A stretch of DNA of 64,000 nt from Heterostelium album PN500 (GCF_000004825.1 NW_008805064.1:744001-808000); one strand, 5' to 3'. Counted from the first letter of the stretch, positions 11,801-24,277 are shown. Notes: generated by a model from the sequence alone, not told the origin. A program made the numbers and translations.

Positions 11801-14800
11801 TCTCTCGTCGGTCAGCAAACCAATGATGAATACGATGGCATTGTAAACAAGCAGTGCAACCGGCTCGACAATAAACAGAGAACCAGCGGTACTGGAGTCG
11901 TAGATCTTAAAGAGTGCGTCAATAATTCCAGTGAGATTACGCATGATTGAAATGGAGTCAACAAATTTAAATTTGTCCAAAATCGTTGGAATCGATGCTT
12001 CGTTGGATTTCCAATCGATCAACTGTGAGATGACTGCATGTTGGACGAATTGGGTGGTGTGGAAAAGTGACTTGATTTTCAACGACTCGTTTTTGCGCAC
12101 TGAGAATTTCGATTTGTCTAGCTTGTCCGATTGTGAAGTAAGTCCCGATTGTGTAGCGGGCAAGTCCTCGGTGATGTAGTTGTTGGAGATAGTGTCTGAC
12201 GATGCTTTGTAGAGCACCAAACTGTGGTCGCCGTTCGACAACGCCACTTGGTCAGCGCCACCAAGTTTGAGGAATGCAAAAGCAAAAACATTGGATTTGT
12301 TGGCTTTGGATGAGGCACTTCTCACGGTGAACAATAAGTGAGCCTGGAGGAATTTATCTGGACTTACATCGATGTGAATCATTTCATTCCAGACTGGCGA
12401 AGTAGATGTGTAGACAACTGTCTTTAGCTCACTGACCAGCTGTGAAGCGGAGCCAAGTGACAAACAAAAAGGAAGGAAATCACCATTCTCCATACGAACA
12501 CGTACCGATATCTCTATCTTTTTGCCTTGCATGAATTTACCACTGTCCAAAGTGATGTACAGTTGATGCTTTCTTTCATTGAGCACTACTTTGTGTTCCA
12601 ATTTTTCAGCTTTTGGTAACTTGGCTAGATCCGACCACTTTTCCAATGATTTCTTATATGGCTGATCATAAAATGCTGTAGAGATTTGCAATTGATATTG
12701 AGCACCTACAGCTGGTTTCGGTACTGGTTCCACACCATTCTTTTTCAATTCTTCATCATTATTACTCTTTGATAAGACTATTATTGAAAAAAATAAAGTT
12801 AATTTTCTAAATAGAATTAGATTTGCTTTTCAAAAAGTTATTATAACTTACAATCTGGAATTGTTGAAAAATTGACATCACTTGATGTTGTCCAAAGTGA
12901 AAGATTATATTCTTTTTCAAAAACTCCTATGTTTTGGTCGGAGAATGCAGAGTGTAACTTGAGAATGGCACATGCAAATGGACGTCTAAAGTCGGCGTTA
13001 CTAACTTTTTTGTTTTGAGTGTCGACGGTGCTACTGAGATCTTTCATTGCTCCACGACGTACAACACGAACGAGCAGTGCAACATCCTCTGTAATATCCG
13101 ATGGTTCAATATCCTTGAACAGTAGCTTTGTGAAAGCCGGTGCTTGTCCTTCGTTCGAAATCAAAGTGATCTGCTCGGAAATGGCTCGTGCCTGAACGAA
13201 ATTGTATAGACTAAAGTAGAATTCCAAATTTTTTTGGTGACAACCGAGAGAAATTTCGTGAGTTTTACATCGACAACCAGTTGTCCGTACTCCCACTTTC
13301 CAGTGGCTCCACCAGCGGCGTTACTGTCAATCTCACTACCGGCAGTCTTGTTGCTAGCTGCCAACTTGTCGGTTTTGAATGAACGCTTCTCACCAATCAT
13401 GTGGTAGTGCTCACGCAACAACGTGATAGGTGAAGCGGTCTCCTCGCTCGTTAAAAGTTGTCCAGTTGTTTTATTGGCAACGAAATACTCGATTCCTAGC
13501 TGTGCTCCGATCGACTCGACCTGTTGTCTCAACTCTGCCTGCAACTTCAAAGCGTTCGATGCATCGACTTCTGAGAGCAGACGATCCTGCACCAACTGCA
13601 TAGCTTTAACACGTTCCCTCAATGCATGCTGTCGTTTCTCCATATCCTTAGACTCGTCTAGATTGTCCAGCGAACGCTCCGAGTTTTCCATGAGAATCTC
13701 CATGACATCGCTGTGCAGATGATATTCGGACACCGAAACAATCCTGACAGCTTCCAGTGGAAATTCGCCTGCCTCACTCCAACCATCGAGTCCATGCTTC
13801 ATTCTACCGATACAATTGGTTCCAGAGGTGCGTTCCAAAATCACTAGAACATCGCCACGCATGATGGTAAGCGATTTGTTGTTGGGAGCACGGTAGTCCT
13901 TAACACAAACTGCATAGTCAGCGTTGGCAGGTGGTTCTGCGGAGAGCGGTGACATTGTCTTGGTGTTTCCAATGGAGAATGCACCCGACTTGTAACCGTT
14001 GTGTCCAATGTACGAGCGCTTGTCATGGCCACGCTCTACAACCTCAATGATATCACCACGCTTCTGTGTGAGTGTGATAGAGTCACCGGATTGCGATGCC
14101 AGCACTCTCAGTCGCTCACGTTGAACCGACTTTGCTGCGCTAGCTTGAAGATTCTTTGTGACTTTGATAGCGATTTCCGATGTCTCGCTATTGACAGCCT
14201 GTGCAATTGGAATGGTCGACTGTGACAAACTAGTTGGTGCAACTGGTTTCCATTGTTTATTAATCACTTTCTTTGGTTGTCCAACACCTGCATCTGGAGT
14301 TGACGCTATTGAAATAGTTGTACTATCACTTGCTGATAACAATACATCTGGTGAAATAATAACTGATTTTCTTTCTACTGCAACTTCTATTGGTTTGTTA
14401 ATATTATTATTATTGTTGTTGTTGTTGACTGTTACTGGTTCATTGTTGTTGTGAAGATCAGGTGATTTGACTTCAGAGTTTTTATTTACAGGTGAAGAAG
14501 GTGCTGCCGCTGGTGTTTCAATTGATTGTGTTGATGGTGTAGAGGTTGGTGTGGGTGAAGCTGGTGGTGTGATTTTTGGTTGTGTGGTTGATAGTGGTGC
14601 CAATGTTGAAGGTTGTGAAACTACAGGTGCAGGTTTTTTAATAACAAAGTTTCTAGCTGGTGGTTTTGATGTTGTATCAGTACTTGTTGCTGGTGATTGT
14701 TGTGGGAATCTATTCAATACAGATGGTGCTGGTTTTATTGTCGATGATGTTGGTGTTACTGTTGATGGTGTTGTTGGTGAAGGTGTCACTGTTGGTGCTG

Positions 14801-15137
14801 GTTTTGGAAGTGGTCTACTTGCAGGCGATGCTGTTGTTGATGCTGGTGTTGATGTTGTTGGTGCTGGTGTTGTTGATGATGATGGTGTTGTTATTGAAGG
14901 TGATGATAATCCTGTTGTTGATATTGGTCTTGTCGCAACAGGTTTCAATTTTGCACCGAATGGATTTGGCTTAACAGCACCGTCATTTCCACTTTCATTG
15001 TTGTTTGATAAATCAGGTGACGACTTCTGACTACTAGAATTACAAGGTATTTGTACAGTTGATTTCAAAACAGGCAATCTATTTATTTCTGGTCCACCAT
15101 TTGTATTCGTACCAATTGGTTGTTTTGGATTACTCAT
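8875..15137 (-). CDS. DOCK-family Rho-type GEF (SH3, DHR-1, DHR-2)
   Basis: Exons 15137-12852, 12777-10520 and 10440-8875 encode about 2,036 residues. The N-terminal 330 residues are Pro/Thr/Ser-rich with Asn runs. An SH3-like segment at about 340-390 is followed by a clearer SH3 (YAVCVKDYRAPNNKSLTIMR, about 405-460). A DHR-1/C2 domain lies near 820-930 and binds phosphoinositides in the family. The last exon is a DHR-2 Rac/Rho exchange domain: FVYSKPFKK, ISKYEL and LNPLAMALNGMIDAAVNGG match the DOCK180 (A/B) class. These proteins activate Rac at the membrane for motility and uptake. Within exon 1 the frame changes by one base at a T7 run (13229-13235 on the plus strand); one extra base there gives a continuous DOCK sequence, so a sequencing error is the simplest reading. 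The ATG at 15137 was chosen over an in-frame GTG upstream. Confidence 0.9.
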
Positions 15138-15521
15138 CGCACACACTACCCAAGAACTCTATAAAACTGACTAAAACTAACTTTCGAATTTGGTAATTAC
15201 TAAATATATATATATGAAAAACAAAAAATACAAAAGATATCTAAATAAATAAATAATATTAAACTTGTGATTATAACAAACAATCAAAAAAAATCCTTTT
15301 GCTTTGATTGATTTGTGGGTGTTTGGCGCATACTAATTGGCACTGTGGGTGTTTTTTTGGCTTTAGTTATTTTTTTCAAGCACCAAAAAAACCAAAAAAT
15401 AGGTTAAGATTTTTTTTATTTTATTAAATATTTTTTATTTCAGATCTTTGGCAAGGTTTTTTTGTTTTTTGATCTAAGATTTGTGTGGGTGTCCAGCTGG
15501 GGGTAATAAAAATAAGATTTA
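15138..15521. other. Spacer upstream of the DOCK gene
   Basis: AT-rich with T-runs. Three GTGGGTGT elements (near 15316, 15346 and 15484) resemble GT-rich G-box sites known from dictyostelid promoters; function here is only a guess. Confidence 0.4.
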
Positions 15522-16841
15522 TCAATATTCGATTTTTGTCGCACCACAATCATAACGTATAGACGGATCGCTGTCTTCTATTACTGCCCACTGATCATTG
15601 TCGATAGAGTATCTGTGATTCTTAAATTGTCTACCATGTAGTAGATAAATATTGTGTTGAATAGTTGTGGTTGTTGTGTTTGTTGTTATTGTTTGTATTT
15701 CTTTTAGGTATACCATTGATGCCGGTGGAGTTTGACGTTGGAGTGAATGAGCGAGTGACTGAAGTTTGACACGCTCGCCAGTCGACATGGTGATGCGGTG
15801 AAAGTGGAAGTTGGCATCGAGAATATAGAGTTGGTGGTGATCGGTATCGAAGCATGCCGATCTGATTCCATCGAATCGGTAGTACTGCTGGTTGAGAACG
15901 TTGTAGGTGAAGGTGCGGATATCTAGTCTGAGCAGTGAGACTGGCGAATCAGTGTTGTCCACCAAGAAGACGTAGACAGCGCCGTCAAAGTAGAAGGGGA
16001 ACATGTACCGAAGCAAACTCGAGCTTATCGCTCCTAGAATATCGGCGTGCTCCACTGCCATGTTGCTATCGACGTTGTAGATTACGAGGTTGGCGCCACA
16101 CAGCAAGTAGATAGTGGCGACGCGGTCGTAGCACGCCGAGACGTTGGAGCCAAGCTTGACCAGCGGACCGCTCTTATCCCACTGTCCGGTGACGAGCGAG
16201 AACCGCGAGAAAGAATTCGATGTCCAAGTTCCCCCGAATACATAAACAAAAGAACGAGCACAAACAACCGAACCCATCGTATAGATCCTTATGTTTTCAT
16301 CGTCGTTGGTCACCAGTTTACGCCCAGCAATCTAGCGAAGTGCTGTTGTTGAATATATCATAGATATAGGCAACGGATCTACCATCATCAATTCCAAATG
16401 AAAAGATCCCTACTCTAGGATGAGGTTGCTGAGTAGTACTCATATGTAGATTGTTGTTTACCGCTGTCGTATCAGAAATACCAACAATACTATTTGAAGT
16501 ATAGCTATAGCTGTGATCATTACTCTCACGCACCAAATCAAAACAGAAAGCAAGCATATTCTTTAGATCATTGACAATATTGAGATTGAAATGTACTTGA
16601 TAACCAAATGGATAATCATATTTAAAATTCTTATACATTGTAAGATATTGATATATAATACCCAATGATTTACCATTTTGATTAGAAAATAAACTATCAT
16701 TACTATTATTATTACTAATATTACTATTGCTATTTGTAAATAAAGATGTTTTAAAAACATTTATAAAATCATTTATATTATTTATACTATTAATACTATT
16801 TATAATTGATTGTAAATCTATTACTTTATTATTTATATAAC

Positions 16842-16893
<52 letters not shown>

Positions 16894-17230
16894 AAAAGAT
16901 GATGATGATGATGATGATGATGTATATTTATCAGATAAAGATAGACTATCTATATTACATTCCATTGAAAATGATCTAATGATATTATCTATTGATTTTA
17001 TTTCGTTGAGTAGTGAGATTACAGTTTGCTGTGTCTTTTCAATCTGCATCTTGATTGGTTGTGTTCTCTTTTCAAGTTCATTCTGTATGTACTGTTGTAA
17101 TGATTGATAGAAATCCACAATCGATTGCTCTGTACCAATTAAACTACGATGACAATCTACTTGTTGTTTAAGTAATCTCCATAAATCATTTAATCTACCA
17201 TTCATATATTTATAATTAATTATATTACTA

Positions 17231-17264
<34 letters not shown>

Positions 17265-17415
17265 CGAAATTTGATATTAAACTATCTAAATCTTCAAGTT
17301 GATGTCCATTGTGTTGTGAAACAACACATCTTGAACACAGTAGAGATGTACATGTCAAACATATATACTCTATAGACTTTGCATGAACTAAACAATTTTG
17401 ATGTTGATCCATCAT
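15522..17415 (-). CDS. B-box zinc-finger protein with kelch-like C-terminal half (one apparent frame break)
   Basis: The N-terminal part (17415 to about 16326) has a B-box (CLVHAKSIEYICLTC...CSRCV...HNGHQLEDL), a coiled-coil region (about residues 60-145), Asn and Ser repeats encoded by AAT and ATC microsatellites, and a start of beta-propeller sequence. The C-terminal part (16313-15522) continues as kelch-like sequence (SVVCARSFVYVFGG, then a second blade). The two parts are in different frames and meet at a GGG (plus CCC 16323-16325). With one base fewer the sequence reads on as SLDCWRKLVTNDDENIR and gives about 630 residues, the layout of dictyostelid B-box/kelch proteins. Either the contig has a one-base error or the gene is broken in this strain. 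The partner or function is unknown. Confidence 0.72.
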
Positions 17416-17613
17416 CAATGATATATTATTAATGAGCTAATATTTGTTGTTTGTTCACCAGATCTATTTTTGATTTAAAAAAAGTTAAATTCTAAACACC
17501 TTTTTACTTTTCTCAGAAAAGTGATTCAAAATACAAGTTATTGTTTGTTATGTGTTTAAATTTACAGTTTTATTTTTATTTTTATATTTTATTTATTTCC
17601 TTTTTTAGTGTTT

Positions 17614-18418
17614 TTAGAATTTTTGGAAGACTAAAGTTACAACTGTTGCACCCAAACTAAATGCAGATGAAGCAACAACTTTTTGAATAAATAAGAAAAA
17701 GAAAGAAAATAAGAAAAGTTAATTTTTGTTTGTTTTTGATTCAAAAGAAATGAAATGAGTGAATGTTAATAGTAAACTATTATTTATGTACTTACCAGTT
17801 GCCCATCCTTCGAGTGGTCCCCATTTAGAACCGTCACTCGAACCTACCAATTTGTCACGTTGACCCAGTGGCAAACAGAGAGCTCCAAAGTTATCGTTGT
17901 TGCTGCAATCGATATCGATTGCCTTTGGCAGACCTAGAAATATGAACAGCGAGATGAGAGTGAATCCCAATGCAACTGGTACAACGATCTTTGGTACCAA
18001 GTGAAGCATCTCTGGTAGTTTACCAAACAATCCGACTAGAATGAAACCTGCTGCAATGACATGCATACACCAAGCCATGATAGCAAAAACAAAGGTAGAT
18101 TGAAAAACTTTCAAACTATGAATGAGATCTGTCTTGTCATCGAAAGGAACTGAAAAGGAAACAGTATAGTTTTTATATGGTTGATCTTCAATCTTTATAG
18201 TTTTATAATTGTAAATTAACTTTTCACCACTATCCAGTTTTGTTTGATACCATGGTCCTAAAAAAATAATTAAAATATTAGTTAGATTTCTTACTTTTTT
18301 TTTTTTTTTGAAGTTGAAATTATATTCATTAATATTTGATCTTACTTGTAAAAGATACAACTAATAATGCAATAGGTACAATCAATAAACCTAATATAAT
18401 AATATTTATTTTATTCAT
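17614..18418 (-). CDS. Four-helix membrane protein, claudin/SUR7-like topology
   Basis: Three exons (18418-18346, 18257-17796, 17678-17614) are joined in phase to give 199 residues. Hydrophobic segments: residues 3-24, about 80-105 (FAIMAWCMHVIAAGFILVGLF), about 115-138 and the C-terminal 180-197 (ASSAFSLGATVVTLVF). The first extracellular loop (residues 25-78) starts PWYQTKLDSG and contains NYT; the second loop holds two Cys. This four-helix plan with a large first loop is shared with claudin/SUR7/PMP22-type proteins, but no signature of those families is clear, so the family is unassigned. The splice joins restore a continuous hydrophobic C-terminus that would otherwise be missing. Confidence 0.72.
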
Positions 18419-18902
18419 GTTTAGATTAGATAATTAAATAAAAAATTATAATGTAAGAATGAAATAATGATTATAAACAAGTTTACAAAAATATAAACGA
18501 AAATATCTGACTAAAAAAAACCTATTTTTACAACAATGGTATCACGCAATTCCATTACCCATTATTTTGAAACCAAAACAACCCATACCATTACGAGACC
18601 AAAAGGACAAATATTAATTTTTGAAAAAATATCGATCGTTTTACTTTTTTCCTCTGGTACCAAAGCCTATTTTTTTTTGAAACCCACTTCTTGTTTTACT
18701 AAAATTATATATATTTAGATTTGATGGTCAGTTAATTGATTATTTAATTAGATATTGTTTTAGGTTTTTTTTTTTTTGTTTTTTTTAAATATACAAATAA
18801 TTTATTGTAGCTTTTTTTTTAATTTTTTTAAAGTTAGCAATCGTATTTGTGTTTTTTTTGACTAATAATATAATATTTTGTTTTTCTAAATTAAATTATA
18901 AT
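18419..18902. other. AT-rich spacer
   Basis: T-runs and no convincing gene. A 60-codon plus-strand frame at 18536-18718 has no recognisable features. Confidence 0.5.
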
Positions 18903-19753
18903 TTAAAATAACATTGAGATAGCGATGACCATGATGGCAACGAAGGTGAAAACAAAGTTGGTAGAGAGGATCGAAGAACCATTGACACAGGATGGTGAGT
19001 AATCGCTGTTACACTTTGGGTGGATGGTCCAGAAGGTTTCGTTACCCTGACCTGGACACCAGTTTCTGAAGACTTGTGGGGTGGTGACATTGGTGAGGAC
19101 TTCACCGATGATCTCAAGAGTAACATTACCGGCATCGTTCAAACCGTAACCGTAACCGTTGATGAAGTTGGATTCAACCAAGATTTGGGACATGCAGAGC
19201 TCACAGTACAAAGTCTTGACAGAGGTACCGTAGATGACCTTGTCGAAACCGGCCCACATGATGGCAGCTTGACACATTGGACATGACTCACCGGTGGTGT
19301 ACAAGTAGTATCCCTTCCATGTGTTTTTCTTGAACTTCTCGGAACAGGCCAAGATAACTTGGGTCTCACCGTGTCTGATGGAAGAATCCTCACCTCTGTT
19401 TCTGTCCATACAGATAGTGGTACCGTTTGGATGAACGATCGAAGCAGTGAAGATGGCATTTGGAATCTTATTGTTGTGGTAGGTTTCGTTGATGGCATAT
19501 TGAGCAATTTCCATCATCTTGGCTTCGTGGAAAGCCAATTCAGCAGCTGACAAATCAGCTGGTAACTTGACAACTGACTATTAATGAGCAATTTAATGTT
19601 AGTTTGTTTGTTATCCAATTTGACTAATCTAAGTGTAGTTAAGATATATATATTTATTTTACTTACTGGTGAAGCAGTTTTCCAGGGTGAGTTGGAGCAG
19701 GCAGAGGAGACTGCAAACATAACAGCCAAAATAGCGAAAATATATTTGTACAT
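18903..19753 (-). CDS. Secreted, probably GPI-anchored CMP/guanine-deaminase-fold enzyme
   Basis: Exons 19753-19667 and 19577-18903 encode about 253 residues. The N-terminus is a signal peptide (MYKYIFAILAVMFAVSSACS). The catalytic zinc motifs are HGE (RHGETQVILA) and PMC-type (TTGESCPMCQAAIMWAGFDK), arranged as in the TadA/GuaD branch of the cytidine-deaminase superfamily, where His and two Cys bind zinc and Glu shuttles protons. The C-terminus has a Ser/Asn-rich stretch and a hydrophobic tail (STNFVFTFVAIMVIAISMLF), as expected of a GPI-attachment signal. Several NxT/S sites (NET, NGT, NVT) fit an extracellular or lysosomal enzyme. The substrate is probably a nucleobase or nucleoside taken from digested prey, but this is inference. 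The HGE in place of the more usual HAE is conservative. Confidence 0.85.
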
Positions 19754-22012
19754 TGTGTATTATTATTATATGAATACAATAGATATGTTATTTAAATGAT
19801 TGAGAATGACGATGAACTAGTTCAGATTTAAATATTCAGAGCTTTGGAGAAATAGAAATAAAAATAAAATTTAAAAAATATTATTTTTTTTTTGTTTTTG
19901 TTGTTGGCGCTTTGGGTGGTGAGACAGACACAGGATAACTGGTCAGTCAGATGAAGCTGAAACTATATCAAAGAGTAAAAAACTCTATATATGCGTATAT
20001 AGAGTGTATACCCATTTGGTTGGTCAATAACTTTGAAAGAATTCAATCTCGTGTGTGAGTGCGCCAATCTATCAAGTGTCAAAACGCATCAATATTTATT
20101 TTGCTGTATCCGTATTGTTGATGGTCTTTTGTGTGATTTGTGTTTTTTGTGTTGTTGAGAACAGAACAGTTATCATATTGAATCTAATCAAATTTGGTTA
20201 GTTGATTGATTTGAAGGGTTTGGATTTGAAATTAATTCCTTGAGTTGTTATTTTTCATTTTTTTCAAATTTTACTTTGTTGTCTTTTGTTTTGTTTTCAC
20301 AGCATATTCTTGCATAGTATATTTTGGGTGTTGTTGTTGGATTGTTGTGGGCAAGGCAAAGAAATGAAAGTGGGGTGGTCATGGTGACCTCTCACCCTTC
20401 ATCATAGACAATCAGGTATTCTGATTTGTATATTTTAGGAAAAACAACTACACTGAGATTCAAAACGTTTTATTAACCCCTCCAAACCTCCCAGAGTGTA
20501 ATAGTGAAATTTTTGAACAACAACCAATCAGAACAATCGTGCAAATATTGTTTCAGGGAACAAATTTGAATTTTTCGTTTTTATAGAAAAATCTCGTTTC
20601 ATCACACCTAATTAATGAAAATTTTTATCGATAATTAACTGATTAGCTGCACCTACCTCAACAAAACATGTTGATAAATCTCTTTTGAGCTAATGTCAAA
20701 AACTACCCAATCAAGATCAAGTGGAGATGATTGAAACTCGGAGATAATTAATTTATTAAAATCAATAATATTCAGTTCTATGGTTTAGGTGGTATTGTAT
20801 AGTTGAAAAACCAAAAAAAAAACTAAAAAAAAAACTAAAAAAAAAACTAAAAAAAAAAAAATAGTAATATTAAGAAAAAAAACAAACTGTCATAAATCTT
20901 ATTGAATAATGAAAATAAAATAAACCTGGGTGATGCAAATAAATCACTAAATATTAAAGTTGCCCGCTGATTTAAGAATGACTTTTATTCGTTTTTTAGT
21001 TTAAGTACTAAACCGTTTTTTTTTTGCACTATTTGTCTTTATGACTTTAATCACCACAACCGAATGAATAGAATTGATTGGATTGGTCAAAACTTTAAAA
21101 AATCAATCAAAAAAAAAAAAAAAACAAAAAGTTTTTGACATCTTTAATCCCTCACCATCATCAATGTTTTGCAAGCTCTGATCAGAATTAATAGTTTATT
21201 TTTTATAAAAAATTAATATAACTCTCTATCATGATGATAAATATAATTAGAAATCTTCTTAATTTAGATGTCTAACAACAAACACCTAAAACACACAGCA
21301 GTTTTGTGATTAAACATATATAAGGTTGTACAAGTCAATTCTTGTTATTTTACTAAAAACAGGAAAGTCACACACACATGACACACTTCAAATTTCATCG
21401 GTAACTGATTGGACTTGTCCAACCAAGCCAATCTATTTAAAGATCGTGTCATTGTTGTTGTTGTCATCGTGTGATCACCATCAGACACATGTCAACTTTA
21501 TTTTAGATCAGATCTTCTATGATCATTTTTGTGACATTTCAACCAACTACTAATTCAGTTTTTATCTCAAAATACTACTCTTTGAATAACTATTCATTTC
21601 TAATAATATTTCTGTACATAAGATAGTTTGTATTTATTATTTTTATCTACATTATTATTTTAATTATTTATGATACAATTTCTAAGTGATAAGAGAAAGG
21701 TCTATTCTATCTATCTTTAAAAACTAGCTATTTTAATAAAAGATTATTATTATAATTTAACTGATGGTTGAAGTTCAATCATGATTGATTTGGGGCAAGT
21801 GAATGGGTGGGTCAATAAACTAATAAAATAAATAATCTTGATGGTGGACCAATTTTCAAAGAATGTAAACCAAAAAGATGATTTTGTTGGGTTTTTTTTT
21901 TTTTATTTTAAATTAAATTATATTTATTTTTAAGTTTAAAGTTTAATTAAATTTCACTGGTTTTATTTAGTTTATATAATATTTGTAATAATTTGAAATA
22001 AAACAAGACGAA
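19754..22012. other. 2.3-kb spacer between divergent genes
   Basis: This is the shared upstream region of the minus-strand deaminase gene and the plus-strand LIM gene. It contains a palindrome-like CTCTATATA-TGCG-TATATAGAG at 19983-20004, a perfect GGTCA-TGG-TGACC dyad at 20377-20389, a GGGTGG element near 19914 and an A-rich tandem repeat listed separately. No believable gene; a 75-codon plus frame at 21326-21553 looks accidental. Confidence 0.5.
20813..20863 (+). repeat. 12-bp tandem repeat (A10CT)n
   Basis: A-runs of about ten bases are separated by CT at 20824, 20836 and 20848, an exact 12-bp period over about four units, ending in an A13 run. Confidence 0.8.
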
Positions 22013-24277
22013 ATGTCAGAAACAATTAAAGGTAATTGGACTTCTAGTAGTGCTTACAATCTTGATCTTGCACTGAAAGAGTCACGTGAATGGATCGAAG
22101 CTGTCATCCAACAAAAGTTTCCATCCGATGATTTTCAAGCATCTCTAAAGAATGGTTTATTTCTATGCAAGTATGTCACATATTCGTATGATTTGGCATT
22201 TTAATAATTATTAATCATCATTAATATTTTATCTACATTTGTAAATGTAAGGTTAATCAATCAAATAAAACCGGGAATTGTACCAAAGACAAATCCAGCC
22301 ACTACAGATTTTGCATATCGTGAGAACCTCTCGTTTTTCATCAAGGCAGCCAAACAATTGGGATTGCGTGATACTCAGTTGTTTGAGTCATCTGATCTCT
22401 ACGAAGCAAAGCGTATTCGTAATGTAGCTATCAGTCTTTATTGGTTGGGTCGTGCAGCTCGTGGAATCAGTACCTACAAGGGTCCACAATTGAATCTACT
22501 GGCTTTCCAAAAGATGAATTGCTCGGCTTGTAAGAAAGCAATTAACGACAACAACTATTTGGCTACTTTGACACAACAATATCACACTTCATGTGCTGTC
22601 TGTTGCAATTGCAGTTGTAAATTGGATCCAAAACAACCATTCTTTATGGAAGGTATGATAGTTTGGTGGTGGTGATGATATTGGAAGATGGAGGATTAGA
22701 GTAATTTAAGTGAGAGGGAGAAAGAGAAAGAGAGGTGAGAAGTGATTAGAAATATTAATTTGATATTTAATAACAAGTTGGCTAATATATATCTGGTTTT
22801 TTTAGGTAATAACATTTGGTGTCAGAATTGTATGGTTGGCGCAACAAAGATTGGTAGTGGAAGTGGAGCTGGAAGTCAAGCAAGTGGTGGAAAGGCTGGT
22901 CATGGACATAAGCATGATAATGAATGTACTGGATGTCATGGTTCATTGGAGAATGGTTATGTTCCAGATGAAAAGGATGAGTCAAAGAAATACTGTACTA
23001 AATGTATCTGTGATCTATGTCATAATCCATTGATTGGAAATTTCAATGTTGTAAAGTAAGTCAACAACAATCAGCTTATACTCTTTATGGATGATCAACT
23101 TACCAATCATATATAATATATTATTGTTACTTTTAGTGGTGAAAAGATTTGTGATGATTGTAGTTGCTCTGGTTGTTCAAAACCATTGAAAGAAGGATTC
23201 TTTGAGGAAGGTTTGGCAAAGTATTGCGAAGGATGTAATGATCAAAACAATAAGAAGAATCAAAAACCAACATTATCACCATCAACTGCAAAGAAGGATC
23301 ATGATCATGGACATGGACATCATCATCATGAACACGGACCAGGTTGCAGCCACGATAACAAACCAAAACCTTCAACAACCACAACATCCAATAATAACAA
23401 TAATAATAATAAGAAAGGATGTAAGGAATGTAATAAGCCATTGGATACAAAACAAAAGGTTGGTAATGATCGTGATCTCTTCTGCTCACCACATGAAAAA
23501 GAAAGATGTTGCGGTGGATGTAATCGTGAGGTCGAAGGACAAGTATTACAGGCGATGGACAAATCTTGGCATCCAGATTGCTTTACATGCAAAAAGTGCA
23601 GTAAGGATTTGAAAAAACCAGGAGAAACCATCCGTAAAGGTGCCGATGGAAATCCATTATGTGGTCCCTGTAGCAGTGGTAGCGGACCATCCAACAACAA
23701 TTGTGGTAGTTGCAACAAACCAGTTGTAGGTCAAGGTGTTGAGGCACTCGATAAGAAATGGCATCCCGCATGCTTCAAATGCTCCGATTGCAAAAAGACT
23801 TTGGGAGATGAGTTCTTTGAAGTCGGAAACAAGGCGTTGTGTGATCCATGTTACAATAGTCAACCTTCAACAGGTGCGAGTGAGGGATACAATCCCAATG
23901 ATAAGTGTGCAGGTTGTACCAAACAGCTAGGTGTTGGAAACGAAGTAACAAAGATCAACAAACATTTCTGGCATCGCGGTTGTTTCAAGTGTGACTCTTG
24001 TAATGCTGCTCTTCAAACTGGATACTTTTTGCATGGAGATGACCGTCCTCACTGCAAGGTGTGTCACGACAAGATCGAAGCTTCCAAGTCTGACAAATGT
24101 CCCAAGTGTAACAAACCCATTCTTTCTGGTGAAATCGTCAAGGCATCCGGAAAGATGTGGCACAAGGCTTGTTTCTCATGTTTCAAATGCTCCAAACAAA
24201 TTGGAGATGGTTCTACTTTTACACGTTTCTCTAAACCATATTGTAAACCATGTTGGGAACAAGAAAAAGCCAAATAA
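22013..24277 (+). CDS. Calponin-homology plus multi-LIM cytoskeletal protein
   Basis: Four exons (22013-22170, 22252-22652, 22806-23055, 23137-24277) give 649 residues. Residues 15-130 form a single CH domain (ESREWIEAVIQQKFP ... LKNGLFLCKLINQIKPG), which in this class binds actin or signalling partners. LIM zinc modules follow: a first at about 170-225, two irregular Cys-rich modules at about 245-340, a His-rich linker (HGHGHHHHEHGPGCSHD, about 365-380), then four regular LIM domains to the end, each with the CxxC...HxxC...CxxC...C pattern (for example WHPACFKCSDC and WHKACFSCFKC). The combination resembles D. discoideum ChLim, implicated with LimF and Rab21 in phagocytosis, but has more LIM modules, so I leave the symbol blank. 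Confidence 0.88.

Noticed and set aside
14467-15030. Long Val/Gly-rich plus-strand frame (187 codons) and a second one at 14660-14974
   Set aside because: Antisense of the Thr/Pro/Ser-rich N-terminus of the DOCK gene; low complexity only.
21326-21553. 75-codon plus frame upstream of the LIM gene
   Set aside because: No ATG in good context, no domain, no splice partner.
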